DNA of 64,000 nt from Candidatus Geothrix odensensis (lineage in GTDB: Bacteria > Acidobacteriota > Holophagae > Holophagales > Holophagaceae), in contig JADKCH010000007.1 of assembly GCA_016714685.1 (NCBI GenBank), positions 89,056-153,055 of the forward strand, written 5' to 3'. The position numbers and the translations under genes are program-made. The notes under the pieces were generated by a model. The model was not told the DNA's origin and did no database searches. It saw nothing but the letters and a program-made list of their open reading frames with translations. Below, one piece after another: positions 36,449-45,638 of this stretch (its first letter is position 1; each line of letters starts with the position of its first letter).

Positions 36449-37158
36449 TCCGGTCCACCCCGGGGCTGATCCACCTCCACTGTGGGGATGCCGCCGCGGC
36501 CGTCCACCGGAAGTCGGGCCTCCCTGGGGAACTCCGCGTGTGGCGGGATTCCCCCGCCGTGGGCCCCTGGGCGGCCGCGGAGGAGGGTCTGATCTCCCTT
36601 CGGGCCACCTGGTGGGGCCTGGCTCCCGCTGACATGGGCGACCAGTCTCACCTGCGGGATCTGGCGCGATCCACGGAGCCGGTGCTGTGGTTCGGTCCCG
36701 ATCCCTGGGAGCAGGCCTGCCTGCTCTGGGTGCTGGGGTCCCTGCCGGAAGGCCCGTTGCTAGATGTCGTTCCTCTTGAGCTCGGGGTCGCCCGGATGGC
36801 CCCCGGCGCGCTGCCGCGCTGCTTCGCAGAGAGAACCCTTCTCGAGGCCGACACCCTCGCGGAGGCCAGGCTTCTCTGGCACGCCTTCCTGCGCGGCGGC
36901 TGGGGCGCCCTGGGCGGAGCCAGTGTGGCGGCACTTCCCCAGTTGGGCCCGGCCCTGGCGCGGCTGGCGGAGGATCACCCGCCCGCCGGCCCCGGGCGGA
37001 CACGCGTCCAGATCCAGAGTCTGGTGGATGCGGGCGTGCGAGACCTCGCGGGGCTCATGGAGGGCCTCGGCGCGCTGGAGCAGCCCGCCCATGGGGCCTG
37101 GTACGGGGACCTGTTCGTCGCCCGGATGGTGGAGGCCATGGGGGTGCGGATAGGCTGA
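36445..37158 (+). CDS. DUF1835-like protein
   Basis: 237 residues; GTG start overlaps the VOC stop by 4 bp. The N-terminal phrase LIHLHCGDAAAAVHRKSGL then GELRVWRD..AVGPW, and VLWFGPDPWEQACLLWVLGSL match the general DUF1835 pattern (G-D ... W-R-D ... G-P; W-F-x-x-D-x-x-x-Q). Function unknown. Nothing suggests a membrane location. Confidence 0.72.
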   Translation: MIRSTPGLIHLHCGDAAAAVHRKSGLPGELRVWRDSPAVGPWAAAEEGLISLRATWWGLAPADMGDQSHLRDLARSTEPVLWFGPDPWEQACLLWVLGSLPEGPLLDVVPLELGVARMAPGALPRCFAERTLLEADTLAEARLLWHAFLRGGWGALGGASVAALPQLGPALARLAEDHPPAGPGRTRVQIQSLVDAGVRDLAGLMEGLGALEQPAHGAWYGDLFVARMVEAMGVRIG

Positions 37159-37168
37159 GTCAGCCGCC

Positions 37169-39253
37169 ATGTCGCTCGCTCCGCTCCCCCTCTCCTCCAA
37201 GGTCACGGTCCTCCGGGGCCTGGGACCGGCGCGGGCCGCGGCGCTGCAGGAGGCTGGCATCGACACGCTCCAGGACCTGCTGTGGAGCCTGCCCTACCGC
37301 TATGTGGACCGGGGCAGCCTGAGGCCCCTGGGCAGCCTGGAAATGCGCGGCTTCGAGGCCCAGGAGCCAGGTCTGGTCACGGTGCTGGGGACCATCCAGG
37401 ATCTGCGCCAGAGCACGACGCGGGTGCAGCGCATGGCCCTCACGGAGGTGCTGCTGGCGGACGGCACCGGCACCCTGCGCCTGGTCTGGTTCAACCAGCC
37501 CTACCTGGGGCGCACCCTCAAGGTGGGCGACCGGCTCCTGGTCTTCGGGAGCCTCGCCATGGGGCGGCACGGGGTCGAGATGCGCGGCCCGCAGTTCGAG
37601 GTGATGGAGCGCAGCGGGGACATCGGCTGGGTCCGGCGGTACCTCCCCCTCTACCGGAAGCTGGGGCCCCTTCCGGGCCGGGTGCGCCAGAAGCTGGTGG
37701 CCGAGGCCCTGGGCCGTGTCCACCTTGGCGAGGACTGGCTGCCCCTGGAGCTGTCGAAGGAGCTGCCGGACACCCTCACGGCCCTGCGCCTGCTGCACGA
37801 CCCACCGGACCAGGCCGAGGCGCGGGATCTGGAGGAGGGCACCACGCCGGCCCACCGGCGCCTGGCCTCGGAAGAGCTCTTCGCCTTCTCGTTGGGAGTG
37901 GCCCTTCGGCGGGCCGGGCGGCTGCAGCGGCCGGGGCAGAAGGTCTCCACCTCCCCCGAATTGCGGGAACGCCTCCGTTCCTTCCTGCCCTTCCACCTCA
38001 CCGGGGCCCAGCGGCGCGCCTTCAGGGAGATCGTGGAGGATCTCACCTCGGGCCGGGTGATGAACCGCCTCCTGCAGGGCGACGTGGGCAGCGGCAAGAC
38101 CCTGGTGGCCCTGCTGAGCATGGCGATGGTGGCGGAAACCGGCGGGCAGGGCGCCCTGCTGGTGCCCACGGAAGTCCTGGCGCGCCAGCATGCCGCCAGC
38201 TTCCAGCGCTACCTGGGCGACGAGGCCGGAGCCGTGCAGCTGCTGCTGGGCGGCATGAAGGCTGCGGAAAAGCGCGCCGCCCTGGCCCGCATCGCCAGCG
38301 GCGAGGCGCGCTATGTGATCGGCACCCATGCCCTGTTCCAGGAGGCCGTGACCTTCCACCGGCTGCAGCTGGTGGTGGTGGACGAGCAGCACCGGTTTGG
38401 CGTCAAGCAGCGCGAGGCGCTGAAGGAGAAGGGCGGGGATCCCCACTGGCTGGTCATGAGCGCCACGCCCATCCCCCGCTCGCTGGCCCTGGCCGTGTTC
38501 GGGGATCTGGACCAGAGCGTGCTGGACGAGCTGCCTCCTGGACGGCAGCCGATCACCTCCCGGCTGTACTCCACCGATGCGGCCGGCCGGGCCTGGGAGC
38601 AGGTGCGCCGGGAGCTGGCCGAGGGCCGCCAGGCCTTCGTCGTGAGCCCGAGCATCGATCCCTCCGAGGAAGGCAAGGTGCAGCTGCGGGACATCCAGGC
38701 CATGGAGGCCCTGCTGCGGGGCGTCTTCCCCGGCGAGGCCATCGAGGTGGTCCATGGGCGCCTGAAGGCCGACGACATGGCCGCCCGCATGGGCCGCTTC
38801 GTCTCAGGCGAGGCGAGGCTCCTGCTGGCCACCACGGTGATCGAGGTGGGCGTGGATGTACCCAATGCCACGGTGATGGTGGTCGACCATGCTGAACGCT
38901 TCGGCCTGAGCCAGCTGCACCAGCTCCGCGGCCGGGTGGGACGCGGCGCGCACCGCAGCCACTTCCTCATGATCAGCGACTCCGAGAACGAGCGGTTGCA
39001 GACCCTCGTCGAGACCCAGGACGGCTTCCGCATCGCCCAGCGGGACCTGGAGCTGCGCGGCCCAGGCGAGTTCTTCGGTGTCCGGCAGGCGGGACTGCCG
39101 CAGTTCCAGGTGGCGGATCTCGTCCGCGACCGGGACCTGCTCCTGCGCTGCCGGGAGGCCGCGGGCCGGGCCCTGGCCCTGGGTCTCAGTGAGGCCCAGA
39201 CCGCGTGGCTGAGGCGAGAGCAGGTCCGGCTGAAGCTGGCGGACGTGAGCTGA
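37169..39253 (+). CDS. recG: ATP-dependent DNA helicase RecG
   Basis: 694-residue branch-migration helicase for stalled forks. N-terminal wedge/OB domain (LADGTGTLRLVWFNQPYL), Walker A GDVGSGKTLVAL, DEQH box VVVDEQHRFGVKQRE, motif III MSATPIPRSL, and the C-terminal QLHQLRGRVGRG with RDLELRGPGEFFG. Length and all motifs are normal. Confidence 0.97.
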   Translation: MSLAPLPLSSKVTVLRGLGPARAAALQEAGIDTLQDLLWSLPYRYVDRGSLRPLGSLEMRGFEAQEPGLVTVLGTIQDLRQSTTRVQRMALTEVLLADGTGTLRLVWFNQPYLGRTLKVGDRLLVFGSLAMGRHGVEMRGPQFEVMERSGDIGWVRRYLPLYRKLGPLPGRVRQKLVAEALGRVHLGEDWLPLELSKELPDTLTALRLLHDPPDQAEARDLEEGTTPAHRRLASEELFAFSLGVALRRAGRLQRPGQKVSTSPELRERLRSFLPFHLTGAQRRAFREIVEDLTSGRVMNRLLQGDVGSGKTLVALLSMAMVAETGGQGALLVPTEVLARQHAASFQRYLGDEAGAVQLLLGGMKAAEKRAALARIASGEARYVIGTHALFQEAVTFHRLQLVVVDEQHRFGVKQREALKEKGGDPHWLVMSATPIPRSLALAVFGDLDQSVLDELPPGRQPITSRLYSTDAAGRAWEQVRRELAEGRQAFVVSPSIDPSEEGKVQLRDIQAMEALLRGVFPGEAIEVVHGRLKADDMAARMGRFVSGEARLLLATTVIEVGVDVPNATVMVVDHAERFGLSQLHQLRGRVGRGAHRSHFLMISDSENERLQTLVETQDGFRIAQRDLELRGPGEFFGVRQAGLPQFQVADLVRDRDLLLRCREAAGRALALGLSEAQTAWLRREQVRLKLADVS

Positions 39254-39265
39254 TCCGGGGACTGC

Positions 39266-42200
39266 TCAGCCGGTGGGCGCGCGTTCCCCGGGATCTTCCC
39301 CGGGGGCCTGATCGGGATCCGGTCCGGCGCAGGGCAGCTTCAGGATGAAGGTGGTGCCCTTGCCCGGCTCGGAGCGCAGGGTCATGCTCCCGCCCAGCAG
39401 ATCCGTGAACTTCTTCACGAGCGTGAGCCCCAGTCCGGTGCCGCCGTACTTCCGCGTGGTGCTCTCGTCCGCCTGCACGAATTCCTCGAACACCCTGGCC
39501 TGCTGGGCCTGCGACATGCCGATGCCATCGTCCTGGACCAGCAGCATGAGATGGTCTTCCTCAGGCCAGGCCTTCAGGAGGACCAGCCCCTGCTTGGTGA
39601 ACTTGGCCGAATTGCTGAGCAGGTTCACGAGGATCTGCCGCAGGCGGGTGGGATCCGAGTGGATGCGCTCCGGCACCTCCAGGATCTCCAGCGTGAAGCG
39701 GTTGCCGTTCTTCTCGACCAGGGGGCGGATGGTGGCATCCAGGTCGTGCAGGAAGGGGCGGAGTTCGATCTCCTGAAGCTCCAGGCGCAGGCGGCCGGCC
39801 TCGATCTTGGACATGTCCAGGATGTCGTCGATGAGGCCCAGGAGGTGCTGGCCGGCACTGTGGATCTTGCCTGCGTCCTGCCGGAGCCCCCCCAGGGCGG
39901 GATCCTTCATGTCCTCCTGCAGGATTTCTGAATACAGCAGGATGGCGTTGAGGGGTGTGCGCAGCTCGTGGCTCATGTTGGCCAGGAAGGCGCTCTTGGC
40001 CTTGGAGGCGGCCACCAGGTCCGTGGTCTGCCGGGCCACCTCGTCGATCAGCTCGCGGTTGCGCTGTTCCAGGCGTGCCTGCCGGACCTTCACCAGGACG
40101 AGGACCAGGCCGCCCAGGCCGACGATCCCCAGGACACGGACCCACCACCGCTCCCACCAGGCCGGCCGGACCCGGAACTGGAACCGGGTCACCGGGCCCA
40201 GGACCCCTTCCCGAGTCTGGCCGCGGAGCTCGAGCACGTGCGGGCCTGCGGGGAGCCCGATGTAGCGGAGGTAGGGGGTTTCCGGGCGGGTCCAGTCGGC
40301 ATCCACGCCGGACAGCCGGGCCTGGTAGACCAGGGCGTCCTGGATCTGGTAGTTGGGGACCATGAACAGCACTTCGAGTTCATTGCGGTCCCGGGGCAGC
40401 TCCGGATCGGCCTCGCGCAGGTCGAGTTCCTTGCCGGCCACCCGGACGGAGAGGATCACCGGAGGCAGCAGGGCCTGCGGCGGTGGCAGGGGTTGCGGGT
40501 CGTGGCTCATGAGGCCGGAGGGGGTGCCGATCCAGACCCGGTCCCTCTCCACCAGAAGGGACCCCTGATTGCACTCGGGGTGGATGATGCGATCCTCCGA
40601 GCCCAGCAGGCGCAGCTTTCCAGGCTCCTTGGCATCGGCACAACCGAGGCCGAGGCCGGTGCCGACCCAGATCGTTCCGCTGGCGCCGATGCCGACGCTG
40701 TAGACCACAGGGGTCTTCGAGCCGGCGGCGAAATCGAGGATCCCCGTGCGGGCCAGCGTGTCACCCTGCCGCTTGTGGACCGTCAGCGTGGGACTGGTCT
40801 TGTAGCCAATGACCACCTGGCCATCGGCACCGACCGCGGCGACATAGGGAAGCTCGGGCAGCAGGTCCGGAACCGGATGCCAGGCATTCCGCCAGTACAG
40901 GGCGGCCGATTGGTCATAGAGCGCCAGGACCTCGCCATCCGGCAGGGCCAGGAGGGTCCGCAGCTCGCGGGGGGGAGGTCCACCCAGGGGCACGCGTTCC
41001 CAGGACCAGCCGGTGGCCGTCGGAGCGCCCCGGACCATGGTGCCATCCTCGTTCGCCACCCAGGGCCGGCCCTCCCGGTCGACGGTCAGCCCGGCCGTGA
41101 TCCTGGCCACGGGCAGGGCCTCGATCCTGAATGACCTGGTGGTCAGGCGCTTCGTGTCCACCAGGTGGACAGTTCCCGCCGGACTGCCCGAGGCCCACAA
41201 GGCATCGCCTTTCCCGAGAGCCAGGTTCAGGAACCGGCCGGTCAGGAGTTGTCTGAACCGCTTCCCGTCCTCGACCCAGAGCCCTTTGTCCATGCCCACC
41301 CAGAGCCGGCCCTGACGGTCCCGGACCATCTGCCAGGTGGTGTCGAGGGGGAGCCCGTACGGGGGTGGGTAGTTGTGCCAGCGGGTGTGCCCGAGGACCC
41401 TGAGGACGCCCTTGTCGGTGCGGAACCAGAACCCGCCTTCCTGGTCCACCATGCCGCCGCGGGCATCATCCTGGGCGTGGCCGAACTGCACGCGGCGGTC
41501 GCCCCGGACGCGCCACAGCCCCTCGGTGTTGTCCACCCAGACCCAGCCTTGCGCATCCCGGCTGAGCTTGGAGATATGGCTGTAGCCGCCGGCCATCCGG
41601 ATTCTGATCCAGGTGCGGGGGCCTTCGGACGGTAGGCGCCAGAGGGCGCTGCTGGTGCGCACCCACAGGTCTTTCAGGCCGTCCACCGCCACATCCCGCA
41701 GGGTCTCGCCGGGTGAGAATTTGGGTGGGGGGATCTGGGTCCAGCCAGTCCCCTTCCAATGCCAGATGGTGCGCAAGGTGGTGGCCCAGGCCCCGGACAG
41801 GGAGGGGTCGGCGAACAGGTGGGTCGGCGGTTCCTGGCCCGGCCAGGGGACGGGAACGGTGAACCGTTCGGGTGACTGTTCCATCCGGATGCCATCGGAG
41901 GCGAGGATCCAGTGCCGGCCCTCGGCGTCCCTCACCACTTCATGGATGGAGCCCCGCGGGATGCCGTGGGCTTCACCCAAGATCTGCGACTTGCCATGGT
42001 GGATGCGGGCCAGTCCACCGTCCGTGGCCACCCACAAGGAGCCGTCCTGATCCACGGAGAGGCTCAGGACGAAACCAGAAGGCAGAGCACCCGGGAAGGA
42101 GGAGAAGCGGGTGCCATCGAAGAAGCAGAGGCCCCCCTCGGTGCCGACCCAGAGCCGGCCTTCCTGGTCCTGGACCATGGCGGAAACCACCTCGCTGCCG

Positions 42201-42316
42201 AGGCCCTGGTCGGTCCCGTAGCGGCGGACCGGGAAGTTGCCCTCCACTTGGGCAGGGAGGGGAAGGGCCAGCAGCAGGCAGAGCAGCCGGAGGGCTCGGG
42301 ATAGGTGGCGCAGCAT
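39266..42316 (-). CDS. Beta-propeller (Reg_prop/Y_Y_Y) sensor histidine kinase
   Basis: 1016 residues. Signal peptide (1-22), then a periplasmic two-part propeller made of repeats such as MVQDQEGRLWVGTEGGL, VDQDGSLWVATDGGL and VRDRQGRLWVGMDKGL, a Y_Y_Y-type Ig domain (~640-705), one membrane span (~725-745), HisKA with FLANMSHELRTPLNAIL at ~780 and HATPase with LLSNSAKFT and GTGLGLTLVKKF. Unlike Bacteroidetes hybrid systems it has no receiver or AraC domain. Ligand unknown. Convergent with recG. Confidence 0.93.
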   Translation of the reverse strand: MLRHLSRALRLLCLLLALPLPAQVEGNFPVRRYGTDQGLGSEVVSAMVQDQEGRLWVGTEGGLCFFDGTRFSSFPGALPSGFVLSLSVDQDGSLWVATDGGLARIHHGKSQILGEAHGIPRGSIHEVVRDAEGRHWILASDGIRMEQSPERFTVPVPWPGQEPPTHLFADPSLSGAWATTLRTIWHWKGTGWTQIPPPKFSPGETLRDVAVDGLKDLWVRTSSALWRLPSEGPRTWIRIRMAGGYSHISKLSRDAQGWVWVDNTEGLWRVRGDRRVQFGHAQDDARGGMVDQEGGFWFRTDKGVLRVLGHTRWHNYPPPYGLPLDTTWQMVRDRQGRLWVGMDKGLWVEDGKRFRQLLTGRFLNLALGKGDALWASGSPAGTVHLVDTKRLTTRSFRIEALPVARITAGLTVDREGRPWVANEDGTMVRGAPTATGWSWERVPLGGPPPRELRTLLALPDGEVLALYDQSAALYWRNAWHPVPDLLPELPYVAAVGADGQVVIGYKTSPTLTVHKRQGDTLARTGILDFAAGSKTPVVYSVGIGASGTIWVGTGLGLGCADAKEPGKLRLLGSEDRIIHPECNQGSLLVERDRVWIGTPSGLMSHDPQPLPPPQALLPPVILSVRVAGKELDLREADPELPRDRNELEVLFMVPNYQIQDALVYQARLSGVDADWTRPETPYLRYIGLPAGPHVLELRGQTREGVLGPVTRFQFRVRPAWWERWWVRVLGIVGLGGLVLVLVKVRQARLEQRNRELIDEVARQTTDLVAASKAKSAFLANMSHELRTPLNAILLYSEILQEDMKDPALGGLRQDAGKIHSAGQHLLGLIDDILDMSKIEAGRLRLELQEIELRPFLHDLDATIRPLVEKNGNRFTLEILEVPERIHSDPTRLRQILVNLLSNSAKFTKQGLVLLKAWPEEDHLMLLVQDDGIGMSQAQQARVFEEFVQADESTTRKYGGTGLGLTLVKKFTDLLGGSMTLRSEPGKGTTFILKLPCAGPDPDQAPGEDPGERAPTG

Positions 42317-42384
42317 CTTGCCTGGAGTATCGGTTCGACGGGCCGGCCGCTTCAGTTTCCAGGCCCGTGGGTGCTGGGAGGCCC

Positions 42385-42864
42385 CTACTGGGCCAGCCGC
42401 TGCGCCACCCGCTCCCGCAGGGCTTCGGGCACCAGCTCGGAGAGGTTGCCCCCCATGGTGCCGATCTCACGGACCAGGCGGCTGCTCACGGCGGCGTACT
42501 TCTCCTTGGGCATGAGGAAGACGGTCTCCAGCTCCGGGGCCAGCTTGCGGTTCATGAGGGCCATCTGGAACTCGTACTCGAAATCGCTGAAGGCCCGCAC
42601 GCCGCGGACGATGAACTGGGCGTTCTGGGCCTTGGCGAAGTCCACGAGCAGGCCGTGGAAGGTGGTGATCTCCACGTTCGGCAGGGGGGCCGTCAGCTCC
42701 TTGAGCATGGCCACCCTTTCCTCGACGGTGAAGGCGGGGGTCTTGGCGGGATTGTGCAGCACGGCCACCACCAGGCGGTCCACGAGCTTGGCTGCCCGCT
42801 GGATGAGGTCCCAGTGGCCGAGGGTCACGGGATCGAAAGAGCCTGGGTAGATGGCCGACCGCAC
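42385..42864 (-). CDS. coaD: Phosphopantetheine adenylyltransferase
   Basis: Penultimate step of CoA synthesis. 159 residues: nucleotidyltransferase motif YPGSFDPVTLGHWDLI, FIVRGVRAFSDFEYE, and YAAVSSRLVREI. Start is GTG with GGAG five bases upstream. Shares an 85-bp divergent gap with ddl. Confidence 0.95.
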   Translation of the reverse strand: MRSAIYPGSFDPVTLGHWDLIQRAAKLVDRLVVAVLHNPAKTPAFTVEERVAMLKELTAPLPNVEITTFHGLLVDFAKAQNAQFIVRGVRAFSDFEYEFQMALMNRKLAPELETVFLMPKEKYAAVSSRLVREIGTMGGNLSELVPEALRERVAQRLAQ

Positions 42865-42937
42865 GGTTGCTCCGAAAGGTAGGCCCTAGCCTAGCGCATC
42901 GGTCGCGCACAGGTGTCAAAGTTGCGCGGGTTGGGAG

Positions 42938-42943
42938 TACAGT
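42938..42943 (+). promoter_or_regulatory. Candidate -10 of ddl (leaderless)
   Basis: TACAGT, six bases, then the ddl ATG; no ribosome site intervenes. Confidence 0.45.
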
Positions 42944-42949
42944 GGTCGC

Positions 42950-44050
42950 ATGCACGAAACAATGAGCGTTGGCCTCCTCTTCGGCGGGGAATCCCCCGAG
43001 CACGAAGTCTCCATCGTCACGGCCCGGGCCATCGCGGAGCACCTGGACCCGGCCCGCTTCACGGTGCGGCCCATGGGCATCGCGCGGAACGGCGTATGGG
43101 TGGTGACCGGCGATCCCTTCGCGCGACTGGCCGCAGGGGAACTGCCCCAGCGCAGCGAGCACCCCTTCCTGCCCCTGGAGCAGGGCGCCGAGGCGACGCC
43201 CCTGCCGGATCTCTTCTTCAATGCCCTGCATGGGGCCGGCGGCGAGGATGGGCAGATCCAGGGCTACCTGGAGCTGCTGCACCGCCCCTACACCGGTGCC
43301 GGCCTGCTGGCCATGGCGGCGGGCATGGACAAGTGGATCACCAAGCGACTGTGGGAATCCGAGGGCCTGCCGGTGGTGCCCTACGTGGGCCTCACGGAGG
43401 AGCGTTGGACCCGCGAGCGGGCCGTCTGCCTCGCAGACTGCGGGAAGCTGGGCCTGCCTCTGTTCGTGAAGCCCGCCAACCTGGGTAGCAGCATCGGCGT
43501 TGAGAAGGTGAAGCAGGCCGGGGACCTCGCTGCGGCCCTTGATCGGGCCTTCACCTTCGATCGCCGGGTGCTGGTGGAGCAGGGGCTGGACATCCGCGAG
43601 ATCGAGGTGGCGGTACTGGGCGCGGACGAACCCCTGGTCTCCAAGCCCGGCGAGGTGATCGTGGCCGACGAGTTCTACACCTTCGAGGACAAGTACCTCC
43701 ACGGCAAGAGCCGCACGGAGATCCCGGCCCGGATCCCCGAAGAGCTGGCTGACCTGGTCCGCAAGCTGGCCGCCAGGGCCTTCGCGGCCTCGGATGGCTA
43801 CGGCATGGCCCGGGTGGACTTCTTCCTTGAGCGCCTGACGGGGCGGATTTTCCTCAACGAGCTGAACTTCATCCCCGGGTTCACCAGCATCTCCATGTAT
43901 CCGAAGATGATGGCGGCCAGCGGCGTGCCCTACGGGGAACTGCTGACCCGGCTCATCCAACTCGCCCTGGACCGGCATGCCCAGATGGCGGTCAAGCAGA
44001 AGGGCTTCCAGTCCGGTAGCAACTGGTTCCAGGGCTCTAAGAACGCCTGA
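42950..44050 (+). CDS. ddl: D-alanine--D-alanine ligase
   Basis: ATP-grasp ligase for the peptidoglycan precursor D-Ala-D-Ala. 366 residues: VGLLFGGESPEHEVSIVTA, DKWITKRLWESEGLPVVPY, FVKPANLGSSIGVEKV, ARVDFFLE and INELNFIPGFTSISMYP-like C-terminal block (here LNELNFIPGFTSISMYPKM). ATG at 42950 follows a TACAGT box by six bases; ATG 42962 is an alternative closer to the conserved region. Confidence 0.95.
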   Translation: MHETMSVGLLFGGESPEHEVSIVTARAIAEHLDPARFTVRPMGIARNGVWVVTGDPFARLAAGELPQRSEHPFLPLEQGAEATPLPDLFFNALHGAGGEDGQIQGYLELLHRPYTGAGLLAMAAGMDKWITKRLWESEGLPVVPYVGLTEERWTRERAVCLADCGKLGLPLFVKPANLGSSIGVEKVKQAGDLAAALDRAFTFDRRVLVEQGLDIREIEVAVLGADEPLVSKPGEVIVADEFYTFEDKYLHGKSRTEIPARIPEELADLVRKLAARAFAASDGYGMARVDFFLERLTGRIFLNELNFIPGFTSISMYPKMMAASGVPYGELLTRLIQLALDRHAQMAVKQKGFQSGSNWFQGSKNA

Positions 44051-44095
44051 TGAAAAACCGTCAAGTCCTACCCGGCGGAAGCCGATAGGTTCCCC

Positions 44096-44413
44096 ATGGA
44101 CGTGGTCGGCATCGCACTCTCCGGTCTCCGCGCTTCGGGCGCCGGGCTGGCCGTGCAGGCCAACAACGTGGCCAACCAGCTGTCGGACGGATACAAGGCC
44201 AAGCGCGTCGACCTGGTGGCTGAAGCCTCGGGGGGGGTGCGGGTGTCGGGGGTCTCCGCAGACCCCGCGCCCGCCGGCTCCGCACCCTCGAATGTCGATC
44301 CTGCCAGTGAGGCTGTGCAGGGCCTGGCGTTCGAGTTCATGTACAAGGCCAACCTCAAGGTCCTCAAAACCGCGGACGAGCTGGCCCAGGCCACCCTGGA
44401 CCTGAAGGCCTAG
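44096..44413 (+). CDS. Small flagellar basal-body-rod-like protein
   Basis: 105 residues beginning with the rod/hook N-terminal motif ALSGLRASGAGLAVQANNVANQLSDGYKAKRV, as in FlgB/FlgC/FlgG, and ending in a helix FMYKANLKVLKTADELAQATL like the rod C-terminal domain. The middle is short and Pro/Ala-rich. No other flagellar genes are in the window. It could be a stand-alone FlgC-like rod subunit or a repurposed paralogue. Confidence 0.78.
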   Translation: MDVVGIALSGLRASGAGLAVQANNVANQLSDGYKAKRVDLVAEASGGVRVSGVSADPAPAGSAPSNVDPASEAVQGLAFEFMYKANLKVLKTADELAQATLDLKA

Positions 44414-44458
44414 GCTTCCGTCTGACCGATAGCCGGCGGTCCCTGGGCCGTTTCCTCG

Positions 44459-44464
44459 TACACT
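44459..44464 (+). promoter_or_regulatory. Candidate -10 of S41-like gene (leaderless)
   Basis: TACACT, six bases, then ATG at 44471; no Shine-Dalgarno site. Confidence 0.45.
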
Positions 44465-44470
44465 GTCCGC

Positions 44471-45637
44471 ATGCACGCGCGCACCTGGCTCTCGGTCCTG
44501 TCGCTTCCCCTGGTGGCGGCCTTCACCTTGCCCGTCCTGCAGCAGGGCAATCCGCCAAAGCCGCAGCCGAAGGCCGGAGCCAAGGCCCCAGTCCAGGATC
44601 CCCTCGCGGGGCTCTCCGACATCCAGGATGTGCTGTCCCTGGTGCAGCAGAACTACGTGGACTCGCCCGACATGGAAAAGGTCGTCTCGGGCGGCGTCCA
44701 GGCGGTACTGGAGCGTTCCCACCCCCTGAACGCCTACCTGACCGCCGACGATGTGCGGCTGCCCGATCCCGGTCCGGCCGAGGCCGGCCTGGTGGTTGTC
44801 AAGCGCGGCATCTATGCCACCGTGCTCGCCGTGACGCCCGGCGGACCTGCGGCGAAGGCTGGCCTCCAGCCCGGGGATGTCATCCGCAAGGTGGATGGCG
44901 ATTCCGTGGGGCGGCTCAGTGCCTGGGCCCTGGAACGCAAGCTGCGCGGACCTGAGGGATCCTCCCTCGACCTCTACCGCTACAACGCCACCGGCGATCT
45001 CACCAAGACGACCATCACCCGCCAGCGGCTGGCCCCTGGCGCCCTGACCCTCAAGCAGGGGCAGAGTGCCCTGCTCCTGTCCCTGCCGGACCTGGGGCCG
45101 GGACGGGCCGAGGAGATTCGGAAAACCCTGGCTTCCGCGGATCATGGGCAGACCCTGGTCCTGGACCTGCGCCAGTGCCAGAAGGGCTCTGTGGAAGAAG
45201 CCGCCGCGGTGGCTGGCCTGCTGGGCATGAAAGGCGCTTTCGCCACGCTCCAGGAAGCCGGGAAACCCGAGCGCGGCATTGCGGTGGCGGGCACCGGAAC
45301 CTCCTTCGCCCGCATGGCCCTTCTCATGGGGCGGTCCACGCTCGGGGCTTCGGAGGTCCTCGCCGCCTGCCTGAAGAAGGGTGGCATCCGGACCTTCGGC
45401 GAGCGCACGCCGGGCCTGGGCGTGGAACGCACGCGTTTCGCCCTCAAGCAGGGCGGGGCGGTGGAGCTGGTCTCCCGGCGCTGGGTGGGGCTCGGGGGCG
45501 AGAAGCTGGATCGGCAGGGCATCGTTCCCGACCAGGTGCTGCGCATGGCCGACACCGAGGATGCGCTGGCCCGCGTCCTGACGGCCCTCCAGGCGCCGCC
45601 TCCCGCGGCACCTCCGGTTCCTGTGAAGGCCTCCTAG
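44471..45637 (+). CDS. S41 (CtpA-like) protein with degenerate catalytic dyad
   Basis: 388 residues: signal sequence (1-20), a CtpA-type cap helix (ILVQQNYVDSP-like, here LVQQNYVDSPDMEKVVSGG), a PDZ domain (~105-175, GGPAAKAGLQPGDVIRKVDG) and an S41 core (LVLDLRQCQKGS ... LDRQGIVPDQ). In register with typical members, the catalytic serine (third residue before the Glu of SASASE) is Gly in STLGASE, and the catalytic lysine of T-x-G-K-G is Leu in TPGLGVE. It is therefore predicted to be inactive as a protease. The next gene encodes a divergent polysaccharide deacetylase, the partner seen beside CtpA in many bacteria. Confidence 0.84.
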   Translation: MHARTWLSVLSLPLVAAFTLPVLQQGNPPKPQPKAGAKAPVQDPLAGLSDIQDVLSLVQQNYVDSPDMEKVVSGGVQAVLERSHPLNAYLTADDVRLPDPGPAEAGLVVVKRGIYATVLAVTPGGPAAKAGLQPGDVIRKVDGDSVGRLSAWALERKLRGPEGSSLDLYRYNATGDLTKTTITRQRLAPGALTLKQGQSALLLSLPDLGPGRAEEIRKTLASADHGQTLVLDLRQCQKGSVEEAAAVAGLLGMKGAFATLQEAGKPERGIAVAGTGTSFARMALLMGRSTLGASEVLAACLKKGGIRTFGERTPGLGVERTRFALKQGGAVELVSRRWVGLGGEKLDRQGIVPDQVLRMADTEDALARVLTALQAPPPAAPPVPVKAS

Positions 45638-45638
45638 G

